DNA of 13,418 nt from Verrucomicrobia bacterium UBA1727 (GTDB lineage: Bacteria; Verrucomicrobiota; Kiritimatiellia; RFP12; UBA1067). Made by a program: the position numbers and the translations under genes. The notes beneath the pieces are model-generated. The model ran no database searches, was not told where the DNA came from, and worked only from the letters and a program-made list of their open reading frames with translations. This document shows positions 1-7,028 of the stretch, piece by piece. Every line of letters begins with the position of its first letter. Position 1 is the stretch's first letter. The stretch covers positions 1 through 13,418 of the forward strand of contig DCIL01000030.1 in NCBI GenBank assembly GCA_002315875.1, read 5' to 3'.

Positions 1-77
1 GACTCATCTGACTTGCAATTCACCCCCCGCAGACGTGGTTTGGACCTGGCGCCGATGCAGTGGAGACGCGCGGACTA
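1..77. other. Short tail after the last gene; no supported feature
   Basis: This stretch lies downstream of the beta-helix hydrolase. I see no stem followed by a T-run on the minus strand, so transcription may continue past the window. An ATG on the minus strand at 7-5, with a G-rich tract (GGGGGGTG) some way upstream, could begin the next gene of the operon. Only two codons fit, so this cannot be supported. The + strand also has an open frame from base 1 to a stop near 126, with no other gene-like property. Confidence 0.3.
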
Positions 78-1883
78 TCAGTCACGAAAATTCCAGCGGG
101 TGAGTTCGGGAACGACCGGTGAGCGGTAGGGAAGCGAGCCGAACTGCCAGGCCTCGGCGAATACCTCGGTTCCGGCATCATCGACTATGCTCGCTACAAT
201 CATGTTTCCAGTCAGCGCAAGCGTAATGCGGTAACTGCGTCCGAAATCCCAGATCTTCTTGCGCGAGTAAAGCCGCTTCTCGCCCAGTGAAACCCACCTG
301 TTCTTGCCGTGATGATGCACGAATTCGAAGGTGCGCTCGCCAGGATGCTTGCCGGACGAGGGACGACGGAAGAGCGTCAAACCCCAGACGTCCTTTTCGC
401 CGCGGAGCGTAAGCCCCAACGACATCGGCTTGAGTCCATCTTTCACAAAGCCGGCGGACACGTCAATCGTGAAGACCCCTTCCGCGACCGGCGCGGACTT
501 TGACGGATTATCAGCGGACACGAACGAGGATTTCGGAATTTCGACATTACGGACATCTCCCTTTGTCTCCAGACAACCGAGTCCGCTCACGTTCTCAAAT
601 ACGATTCCCTCTACCCGATGCTCACTGTCCATGCTGTCGAGCCGCACCCCGAGCGTGTTCGGATAGAACGGACGAGGAATCGCCACATTTCTGACACGGA
701 TGTTACGGACGTGTCCCGCCTCGCGGTGATGCTGCCACTGATCGTTGACCTTGAAAGTGATGGCCGTGAAGAAACGATCGCAGGGCTCGGGTGAATCAAA
801 CCGCAGATTCTCAAAGAGCATATCCCTCAGACACTGATCGTTTCCCGCCTGAATGAAAACGGTATGATGCGACCAATAGGCGGACGCCGGACGCTTCGGC
901 ATCGCCTGATGGAGGACGTCAATGTCGCGGAAAACAAGATTTCGGTATTCCTTCTCCTTGCCGGTACACTCGTAGCCGATGCGGAAAATATTCGCCGAGT
1001 CCGTCCAGAGCGCGCAGTTCTCGACCAGCACGTCCTCGCACCACCACTTGGGCGTGATGCAATCGTCCTGACTGCGAATGAAACAATTTCTGATCGCGGC
1101 ACCCTTCACTTCGCAAAGGTCAATGCCGTCATCGTTGAGGACGCGTCCGCCAAGCACCCGCACGTTGTCCACCGCCACCTTCTCGCAACGCTTGAAAACG
1201 AGCGTCCAATTGAACGAACTCATCAGCGTGACATCTCTGACCTTGAGGTCGCGTCCGCTCATCGTGACGAGATTGCCCGCGCCGCGCGGACCCTTCTCGT
1301 GCGCCCAGCGTGCACCGCTCAGAATGCCGTGTCCGCAAATCGTAATATTCGTCCCCTTCGCAACCACCGCCGACTCAAGGTAAGCGCCCGGCGCAAGATA
1401 GAGCGTCTCTCCAGATCCGAGCACCAGCGGCTTATCGCGATAATGCGAACCTGGTCCAATCCAGACCACTCCACTGTCGCCTTTCCGCGGCGGATTCTTC
1501 TCGATCGCATTCGCCACCAGAATCAGCGCGTCATGACGTCCACTCGGCTCCACGGCATACGTAAACGGCGGCTTGGCCTTGAAACGGATTCGATCAGGCG
1601 CAACGATCTTCGGACGTATCCCCTTCGATAGCGGCAGCACCCTCACGTCCTTCATCGGACGCCCGGCGATCTCAATCTCCACCTCCTCATCACTATCGAA
1701 GAACGCGGCGGAATACGGTTTAGCGTCATCTCCGGTAAGATGATGATCGGGCGCCGGCAGCGAAACAATCTCAACCCGACTGCCATTCACGCTCACCTCG
1801 TAGGGTTGAACCGAACGCACCACCGGGGCGGGGAAAGTCACCACCCCGGCCACGAACACAGCAGCGAAGAAAAGCGCGTTCAT
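78..1883 (-). CDS. Exported right-handed beta-helix glycoside hydrolase, GH28-like (polygalacturonase-like)
   Basis: Predicted secreted hydrolase of about 601 residues. The ATG at 1883 is chosen because it sits 4 nt after the stop of the preceding gene and directly begins a signal peptide (MNALFFAAVFVAGVV). The open frame upstream is Arg/Ser-rich readthrough of the neighbour. After about 130 residues comes a region rich in short strand repeats (xxNVxVxN type), typical of a parallel beta-helix. It carries NDDGID (250-255) and SQDDCI (271-276), which match the NTD and DD catalytic blocks of GH28. The GHG block that supplies the GH28 histidine is not recognisable; the aligned segment reads SANIFRIGYEC (296-306), with Asn298 at the likely His position. 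I also find no clear RIK block. About 130 C-terminal residues look like a separate beta-sandwich. Pectin-type substrates are possible, but the altered site makes the substrate uncertain; a GH28-related or other beta-helix family remains open. Confidence 0.75.
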   Translation of the reverse strand: MNALFFAAVFVAGVVTFPAPVVRSVQPYEVSVNGSRVEIVSLPAPDHHLTGDDAKPYSAAFFDSDEEVEIEIAGRPMKDVRVLPLSKGIRPKIVAPDRIRFKAKPPFTYAVEPSGRHDALILVANAIEKNPPRKGDSGVVWIGPGSHYRDKPLVLGSGETLYLAPGAYLESAVVAKGTNITICGHGILSGARWAHEKGPRGAGNLVTMSGRDLKVRDVTLMSSFNWTLVFKRCEKVAVDNVRVLGGRVLNDDGIDLCEVKGAAIRNCFIRSQDDCITPKWWCEDVLVENCALWTDSANIFRIGYECTGKEKEYRNLVFRDIDVLHQAMPKRPASAYWSHHTVFIQAGNDQCLRDMLFENLRFDSPEPCDRFFTAITFKVNDQWQHHREAGHVRNIRVRNVAIPRPFYPNTLGVRLDSMDSEHRVEGIVFENVSGLGCLETKGDVRNVEIPKSSFVSADNPSKSAPVAEGVFTIDVSAGFVKDGLKPMSLGLTLRGEKDVWGLTLFRRPSSGKHPGERTFEFVHHHGKNRWVSLGEKRLYSRKKIWDFGRSYRITLALTGNMIVASIVDDAGTEVFAEAWQFGSLPYRSPVVPELTRWNFRD

Positions 1884-1887
1884 CCGC

Positions 1888-3294
1888 TTAAATGAAGACG
1901 TTCTGCTTGAGGAGTTCGGACTTGAGATCGGAGTAGGCGAGCGTACGCGGGGTGACGCCCTTGAGCGCGGCGAGTCCCGCCGCGACACCGGCCGCGTGTC
2001 CAGTCGCGAAGCACGGACAGATCAAGCGGAAAGTGTCGATCGTATCGCCCTTGCCGAGGCAGCGTCCCGCGCAGAGGAGATTGTCGATCTTCTTCGGCAA
2101 TAGCTGACGGTAGACGAACGGAAACGCCGTATGCGCTCCGTCATGTCCGCACCAGCCGACCGTATCGGACTTGTCGTATCCCTCATAGATCTCCTTGCGC
2201 CCCATGATGAACTCAGCATCGATGAGCCGCGAGCCGCGAATGCCGATCTGCGAAGCGGAGTTGGAGGTGTAGACCTTCTCCCAGCCGGGCGTCGCACGCA
2301 TCTTCATCACCCGCTCCCAGTTGAGCTTGCGCTGCGAGATCTCGACCTTGGTGAGATCGCGAATCGAAATGGGATTGCCGGTGTTCATCGAGGCACCGCC
2401 CCAATTGGCGTCGGGATTCCCCTCGTTGCCGTGGGTCCAGAATTTCGCCTTCGAGCCCGGCGGCGGATTGATCGTATCCATGTTCGCCCAGCGGAAGACG
2501 GTGGTGATGGACGAGGTGATCTGCTTGTAATCACCGCCGGCCTTGAAGAGCATGTCCGCATCACCCGAGCAGTCAACGACCTGCTTGGCGAGAATCGCCT
2601 GCCGCCCCTCCTTCGATTCGAACACCACGCCGAGCACCTTGTTGCCGTCCTGAATGACATCCACACCCCAGGCGTGATAGAAGATCTCGATGTTCTTGTT
2701 CTCGACAATCATCTCGTCCATCAGATACTTCGCGGCTTCCGGATCAACGGTGGGCAGCCAGTGCTTCGCCGGTGTCGTGTTGGTCGGCTGGGACGAGAAA
2801 TCCTTACCGAACTTGCCCACTCTCTCCATGAACTCGCCGCACACACCGCGGGTGACGAGCGTCCACTTGCCGGACTCCTCGCGTCGCGAAGTGGCCAGCA
2901 TAATGAGAACCATGCCGTTGGTGAAAAGTCCGCCGAGCGAACCGTAGCGCTCGATCAGCGCAACCTTGGCGCCGGCACGCGCTGCTCCGAGCGCTGCGGA
3001 GAATCCCGCCGCGCCGCCTCCCACAACCACGACATCAGTCTGATGGAAAATCGGAATCTCCTTCGCCGGCTCAAGAACCTTGCCGTCCTTCAAGTAGCAG
3101 CTCGGACCGTCCGTCTGAGTATGCTCGAGCGGAAAGATGTGCCGTCCGAACCAGACGTTTTTAGGATCTCCGCAGCTGCCGGGCGGAAGCTTCGATTTGT
3201 CCGGCACATACTCGTCACCAAACGCCGCACCGGTCGCACCGGCTGCGCCGAGCAGTCCCAACTGTTTCAAAAACTCACGCTTACTGATCTGCAT
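1888..3294 (-). CDS. FAD-dependent oxidoreductase (FAD_oxidored, PF12831-like) with Tat-like leader
   Basis: Flavoprotein of about 468 residues. The N-terminus, SKREFLKQLGLLGAAGATG, has the layout of a Tat signal (x-R-R-x-F-L-K plus an Ala/Gly-rich segment), but the first Arg is Lys. After a linker comes the Rossmann dinucleotide-binding motif, GGGAAG at about residues 92-97, ending in a strand with acidic Glu (ALIER) that contacts the FAD ribose. CSGDAD near 242-247 and the C-terminal GDTIDTFRLICPC...GHAAG segment (416-436) are typical of this family of large uncharacterised oxidoreductases found in polysaccharide degraders. The frame also opens at a TTG at 3300, but AAGGTGG at 3301-3307 lies directly against it and 6 nt from the ATG at 3294, so the ATG is preferred. 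The gene starts 17 nt after the permease. The substrate is unknown; oxidation of a sugar or polyol is inferred from context only. Confidence 0.85.
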   Translation of the reverse strand: MQISKREFLKQLGLLGAAGATGAAFGDEYVPDKSKLPPGSCGDPKNVWFGRHIFPLEHTQTDGPSCYLKDGKVLEPAKEIPIFHQTDVVVVGGGAAGFSAALGAARAGAKVALIERYGSLGGLFTNGMVLIMLATSRREESGKWTLVTRGVCGEFMERVGKFGKDFSSQPTNTTPAKHWLPTVDPEAAKYLMDEMIVENKNIEIFYHAWGVDVIQDGNKVLGVVFESKEGRQAILAKQVVDCSGDADMLFKAGGDYKQITSSITTVFRWANMDTINPPPGSKAKFWTHGNEGNPDANWGGASMNTGNPISIRDLTKVEISQRKLNWERVMKMRATPGWEKVYTSNSASQIGIRGSRLIDAEFIMGRKEIYEGYDKSDTVGWCGHDGAHTAFPFVYRQLLPKKIDNLLCAGRCLGKGDTIDTFRLICPCFATGHAAGVAAGLAALKGVTPRTLAYSDLKSELLKQNVFI

Positions 3295-3300
3295 ATTCAA

Positions 3301-3307
3301 CCACCTT
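3301..3307 (-). promoter_or_regulatory. Ribosome binding site setting the ATG start of the FAD oxidoreductase
   Basis: AAGGTGG on the minus strand is 6 nt from the ATG at 3294 and abuts the alternative TTG at 3300. The spacing therefore favours the ATG. Confidence 0.6.
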
Positions 3308-3311
3308 TCAT

Positions 3312-4487
3312 TTAGTTCTGTTTACCGTTTGCGAAAATTCCGAGCGCCAGCAGATACGCTATGCACGCGAGGAGCACCGTCAGAATGCCGGAGGCCCCGA
3401 ACGCACCCTGGGCAAGGCCAATGACAGGAGTGACTACCGCACCACCGACAATGGACATGACCATCAGCGCGGTGATCTCGTTCGCCTTCGCGGGCTCGCG
3501 GTCGATCGCCAGTCCCATACACATTCCGAAACTGTTGGCCGTCATCAGCGCCGCCACGAATACGCAGACGAAGAACATCGTCGGATTCGGAGCGAAGAAG
3601 ATCGCGGCCGTCGCGACAAGTCCAATGCCCATCGCCCACGGAAAACACTTTGCCGCAGAGATCTTCGAGAATACCACCGCACCCACGAAGGCGGCTATCG
3701 TCTTGGCGATGAAGTAAACCGTCGGACCCATCCCCGCCTTATTGAGATCGACCTTGTAGACACTCTTGAGAAACTCAGGAATCGTGCAGCCGAATCCGAC
3801 ATCTGCTCCGACCGAAAAGAAAATTCCGACCGTCATCGCCAGAACATACGGATTCTTGAGCATCGAGAGACAGGAGGAAAAAGAGGTTTGAGAGGGTTGA
3901 GAGGGTTGAGAAGGTTGGAGTTCGCAAGGGATTTTCGAAAGAAGGAGCCAGACCGCACAGACGATCGTCAGAATTCCGTAGAGCGGAAATAGCAGCTTCC
4001 AATTGCCGAGCGCGGTTGCCGTGAGATAAACGAACACTGGAGTCAGCGCGGCACAAATCGCCTTCACGAACTGTCCGAGCGAAATGCGGCTCGTAAGTTT
4101 TTCCGGCGCAACCACATTGGACATCAACGCCGGCAGCGCCGCCTGGATGATGGTGTTACCGATGCCGATCAATGCGAACGAAACCGCGTAAAGCCACCAC
4201 CTGGTCGGACCCGCCGCGAGCGGCACGAACATCGCAACCGTCGTAATCGCCATCGAAAGAAGGACGGTCCGCTTGCGTCCGATCTTGCCGCAGAGAATAC
4301 CCGTCGGCAGCGAGATGAAGAAGAACCACATGAAGATCATGGACGGCAGGAAGCCCGCGACCACGTCCGAAAGCTGACACTCCGCCTTCACCTGGTTCAT
4401 CACCGTGCCGATGATGTCGCAGAAACTCATCACGAAGAATCCCGCGAGAATCGGAAGTATTGCCTTGCCTGACGACTTGTTTTCCAT
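3312..4487 (-). CDS. MFS transporter, sugar permease (FucP-like)
   Basis: Inner-membrane major facilitator of 391 residues with about 12 hydrophobic segments. The loop between helices 2 and 3 carries the MFS signature GKIGRKR (67-73). The N-terminal half (residues 1-183) has polar, sharply turning helices (CDIIGTVMNQV, QLSDVVAGFLPS) reminiscent of the fucose/glucose-galactose permease branch. It probably imports the mono- or oligosaccharide released by the flanking exported hydrolases, feeding the isomerase-aldolase-kinase genes just upstream. The central cytoplasmic loop contains an in-frame Gln-Pro-Ser repeat (191-200) encoded by a 9-bp tandem repeat. The start is well supported: AAAGGAG at 4496-4502 overlaps the stop of the kinase gene and is 8 nt from the ATG. 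The substrate cannot be assigned from sequence alone. Confidence 0.87.
   Translation of the reverse strand: MENKSSGKAILPILAGFFVMSFCDIIGTVMNQVKAECQLSDVVAGFLPSMIFMWFFFISLPTGILCGKIGRKRTVLLSMAITTVAMFVPLAAGPTRWWLYAVSFALIGIGNTIIQAALPALMSNVVAPEKLTSRISLGQFVKAICAALTPVFVYLTATALGNWKLLFPLYGILTIVCAVWLLLSKIPCELQPSQPSQPSQTSFSSCLSMLKNPYVLAMTVGIFFSVGADVGFGCTIPEFLKSVYKVDLNKAGMGPTVYFIAKTIAAFVGAVVFSKISAAKCFPWAMGIGLVATAAIFFAPNPTMFFVCVFVAALMTANSFGMCMGLAIDREPAKANEITALMVMSIVGGAVVTPVIGLAQGAFGASGILTVLLACIAYLLALGIFANGKQN
3883..3918 (-). repeat. In-frame 9-bp tandem repeat inside the MFS permease gene (4 units)
   Basis: Four contiguous 9-mers on the + strand: GAGGTTTGA, GAGGGTTGA, GAGGGTTGA, GAAGGTTGG. On the coding strand they read as TCT-CAA-CCC type codons, giving Gln-Pro-Ser repeats in the loop between helices 6 and 7. 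A 24-nt stretch (3888-3911) is identical to part of the repeat in the GH127-like gene (8347-8370) and is in the same reading phase. Confidence 0.9.
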
Positions 4488-4500
4488 TTACTTCTCTCCT

Positions 4501-5484
4501 TTACTTACGGCGAAGAAAACGACTTTCCAGATTCATAGTTTCGGCATACGAAAGCGCGCCGCGCGTCGCATCCGCAACCGCAAGATTTGCCGCGGCCGCA
4601 CAAGACGCGAGACGAAGTCCGGACTCGGCGTCCATGCCCTTCAGAATCGAATAGAGCATTCCCGCACAGAAAGCATCACCGGCGCCGACCGTCCCCTTGA
4701 TCCATCCATCTGGCAATTCGAGCGAAGGCACCTCGACGAACTTTCCGCCGCGCTCAAGCGAAGCACCGCTTTCGGGACGATGGATTACTACCTGACGATG
4801 AACTCCGAGCTCCAGCAGCGCCTCGCACATTCCCCGCATGTCGTCCGCCCCCACGCCAGTAACCGCCGACGCCTCAATCTCGTTGAAAATCACATAGTCG
4901 CAATGGCGAAGAGCGGGACGCACAATTCGAGCGAACCGATCGGACTGTTCGCTCACCACATCGAGCGAGGTTGGAATGCCCGCCGCACGGACCTTCGCCA
5001 GCAGCCGCGCCGCCTTCGTTCCGTACTCCTCGTCGGGAGCGTCCATACCATCGAGCAACAGCAGGTAGCCGAGATGAAAGAGATCGCAATCAAGTCCGGA
5101 CACGTCGACGTCTTCGGGCAATAGCGCCGAGTCGGCTCCGTGTAGATTGAAGAAGGTGCGTCCACCCGTTGACTCGAGCGTCATCACGTCCGTAAAAGAG
5201 GTGCGAAGTCCGGGACGAATCGCCACTCTCGAGCAATCCACTCCCGTATCCTTCATCGTGCGGATTGCAAACGCGCCCTCCTCGTCATCGCCTACAATGC
5301 CGCAAGCCCTCACCTCGAGCGAATCATCGAGACGCTTGAGATCAATGCCGACATTGCAGACCGCACCACCGACTGCCTGACGCACGGATTTTATCGGCAC
5401 GAGCATTCCCTGCCGCGGCCACTCGGAAATGGTATTCACCGAGTCGACGATTATACTTCCGCAGATGGCGATGCGTCCGCTCAT
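4501..5484 (-). CDS. PfkB/ribokinase-family sugar kinase
   Basis: Cytoplasmic ATP-dependent carbohydrate kinase of 327 residues, the usual length for the family. It has the N-terminal strand with a substrate-binding Asp (GSIIVDSV), the di-glycine region AVGGAVCNVG (37-46), and the C-terminal PfkB signature GTVGAGDAF with the anion hole and catalytic base at about Asp270. NEIEASAVTG (201-210) is the typical N-x-x-E segment linked to Mg/phosphate binding. The start codon lies 1 nt after the stop of the aldolase gene with no clear Shine-Dalgarno, which indicates translational coupling and a shared job. Next to an aldose-ketose isomerase and a class II aldolase, the likely reaction is phosphorylation of a ketose. 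Whether position 1 or another hydroxyl is phosphorylated cannot be told. Several PfkB subfamilies (fructokinase, tagatose-6-P kinase, KDG kinase) remain possible. Confidence 0.88.
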   Translation of the reverse strand: MSGRIAICGSIIVDSVNTISEWPRQGMLVPIKSVRQAVGGAVCNVGIDLKRLDDSLEVRACGIVGDDEEGAFAIRTMKDTGVDCSRVAIRPGLRTSFTDVMTLESTGGRTFFNLHGADSALLPEDVDVSGLDCDLFHLGYLLLLDGMDAPDEEYGTKAARLLAKVRAAGIPTSLDVVSEQSDRFARIVRPALRHCDYVIFNEIEASAVTGVGADDMRGMCEALLELGVHRQVVIHRPESGASLERGGKFVEVPSLELPDGWIKGTVGAGDAFCAGMLYSILKGMDAESGLRLASCAAAANLAVADATRGALSYAETMNLESRFLRRK

Positions 5485-5485
5485 G

Positions 5486-6331
5486 TCATTTGCCGGAAAA
5501 GACGAGCATCGCCCGCTTGACGTCCTCCTTCATCGCTTCGTACGCGGCGAATTCAAGCTCGTGCATGAACGTCGCCTTCCCCGATGCGACAAGTGCCGCG
5601 GCCGCGTCGTATCCGGCCTTCGACATGTAGGAGAAATAATTGATCTTGCGAATGCCCGCTGCAATCGCCGCGCGGTAGCCGTCCGGAGTGACTCCGCTGC
5701 CGCCGTGCATGACGAGGGGAAGTCCCGTAGCCGCGGCACATTTGCGGACCACATCAAAATCGAGTTTCGGCTGCGACTTGTAGAATCCGTGAGCAGTGCC
5801 GAAAGCGACCGCAAGACAATCGACTCCGGTCGCGCGGCAGAACTCGCCGGCCTCTTCGGGGACGGTATAGAAATCTTCAGGACGTTCAAAACTCACTCCG
5901 GCGCCGCCCTCGCCCTTCTGGACTCGTCCCAATTCCGCTTCGACGTCCGCCCCCATCGCGTGCGCGGCTTCCACAACACGCTTCGAAACGGACAGGTTCT
6001 CTTCGTAGGGCAATGCCGAAGCATCGATCATGATGCCGGTGAAGCCAATGCGAAGCGCCTTGTAGACAGTATCCAGCGTAACGCCGTGATCGAGATGCAC
6101 GGCGACCGGAACCTTCGCCGCCTTTGCCGCGCCGACGAGCGCGGGACCGACGAGCGAGATGTCGAAGAACGGATTGTGCACCTCGGCATGGGCGAGGATC
6201 ACGGGACGATTCAAGTCCTCCGCGGCGGAAATGATCGCACGGATGGAATCGAAGCCCGTGCCGTTGAACATGCCGACGGCGGTCTTGTCCGCCTCGGCGA
6301 TCTTGAGAACCTCTGAAAGCGTAGCGAGCAT
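5486..6331 (-). CDS. Class II (zinc) ketose-phosphate aldolase, FbaA/GatY family
   Basis: Aldolase of 281 residues, the usual size for the GatY/KbaY group. It should cleave a ketose phosphate to DHAP and an aldehyde. All metal and catalytic positions are readable: the VHLDHG motif (78-83) with catalytic Asp81 and zinc ligand His82, Glu133 in EAELGRV, His181 in FGTAHGFY, and His209 in MHGGSGV. The phosphate loop after KIN, normally N-x-x-T-D/E, reads NYFSYMSKAG (231-240), so the acidic/Thr phosphate contacts differ from fructose- and tagatose-bisphosphate aldolases. This points to a less common subfamily, perhaps with a monophosphate or unusual ketose substrate. GGAG (6337-6340) is 5 nt from the ATG. 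The gene is 16 nt after the isomerase and 1 nt before the kinase. Confidence 0.88.
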   Translation of the reverse strand: MLATLSEVLKIAEADKTAVGMFNGTGFDSIRAIISAAEDLNRPVILAHAEVHNPFFDISLVGPALVGAAKAAKVPVAVHLDHGVTLDTVYKALRIGFTGIMIDASALPYEENLSVSKRVVEAAHAMGADVEAELGRVQKGEGGAGVSFERPEDFYTVPEEAGEFCRATGVDCLAVAFGTAHGFYKSQPKLDFDVVRKCAAATGLPLVMHGGSGVTPDGYRAAIAAGIRKINYFSYMSKAGYDAAAALVASGKATFMHELEFAAYEAMKEDVKRAMLVFSGK

Positions 6332-6347
6332 CTTGACTCCAATCCGA

Positions 6348-7025
6348 TCAGAGGCGCGAGTACTCGTTCGTCAGCGGATGCTCGGCGGCCACGTCTTCTT
6401 CGATCTTGGCGAAGAACGACGTCGGCTCCATGAAATAATTGTCGGTCGTATCGTCATTGACCTTCGATACCTCGCCGACCACGATGTCGCCGGACCCGGC
6501 TTCGGGACCGAAGATATGCGCAATATGCGGCGTCAGGGTGATGGAATTGCCCTGAGTGATGCGAATCTTCTCGCCCGCCTTGAACGTGCGCTCGATTCCA
6601 TCCACAAAGACCTTGACGTCCGTCGCCAGCTCCTTGCCCTCGGCATCGGTATTCCAGAGCATCACCTCAAGGACTCCGCCAGCGCGGTTGATGATGTCCT
6701 CGGTCTTGAAAACGTGATAATGTTTCGGAAGACGCTGTCCGTCGCGCATCAGAATATACTTCTCGCAATAAGGAACGCCCACCGTAGGATCGTCCTGCTT
6801 GCCGTTGCGAAGCGTATAGAGTACCGCTCCGATCTCGAAATACTTGCCGGTGCCGTAATCGGTGATGTCCCAGCCGACCGAGGTTTTGGCAATCGTCCCG
6901 ATCTCAGCTTTGCGGGCCTTCCACTCGTCCATCGTCCAATAAGCGCGATCCGGCAACCGGATGTTGTTGCGCTTAAGAAGATCCTTCGCCCAGGCGAATT
7001 CGGCATTGATTTCAGAACGCTTCAT
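6348..7025 (-). CDS. D-lyxose ketol-isomerase family (cupin)
   Basis: About 225 residues, the normal length of the D-lyxose isomerase family (PF07385; B. subtilis YdaE and E. coli relatives). These Mn-dependent cupins interconvert D-lyxose and D-xylulose and often also D-mannose and D-fructose. Metal-binding residues visible in the barrel are PKHYHVFKTEDI, with His102, His104 and Glu109 (second-Met numbering), and the second cupin motif LTPHIAHIFGPE, with His167 or His170. Two adjacent ATGs are possible (7028 and 7025). AAGGAG at 7032-7037 is only 3 nt from the first but 6 nt from the second, so the second is preferred. The gene directly follows the stop of the metalloenzyme gene. Together with the downstream aldolase and kinase it would open a ketose-phosphate pathway. 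The physiological aldose is not shown by sequence. Confidence 0.87.
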   Translation of the reverse strand: MKRSEINAEFAWAKDLLKRNNIRLPDRAYWTMDEWKARKAEIGTIAKTSVGWDITDYGTGKYFEIGAVLYTLRNGKQDDPTVGVPYCEKYILMRDGQRLPKHYHVFKTEDIINRAGGVLEVMLWNTDAEGKELATDVKVFVDGIERTFKAGEKIRITQGNSITLTPHIAHIFGPEAGSGDIVVGEVSKVNDDTTDNYFMEPTSFFAKIEEDVAAEHPLTNEYSRL

Positions 7026-7028
7026 CAT

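Noticed and set aside
1..77. Rho-independent terminator after the last gene
   Set aside because: There is a GGCGCC palindrome and some GC pairing, but no stable hairpin followed by a T-run on the minus strand.
1..126. Open + strand frame from the left edge, possible end of a convergent gene
   Set aside because: Only 41 codons, no recognisable motif, and it overlaps the end of a well-supported minus-strand gene.
1884..1988. N-terminal extension of the beta-helix hydrolase
   Set aside because: The extra 35 residues are Arg/Ser-rich, overlap the oxidoreductase gene, and would bury an obvious signal peptide that begins at the ATG at 1883.
2131..3315. + strand open frame of 394 codons
   Set aside because: Antisense to the FAD oxidoreductase, whose Rossmann and C-terminal motifs clearly define the true strand. 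The composition is shadow-like.
4501..7025. Sulfoquinovose (sulfoglycolysis) operon
   Set aside because: Isomerase, PfkB kinase and class II aldolase fit in outline, but no sulfoquinovosidase (GH31), sulfonate exporter or sulfolactaldehyde enzyme is visible and the isomerase reads as lyxose type. Kept only as a remote alternative.
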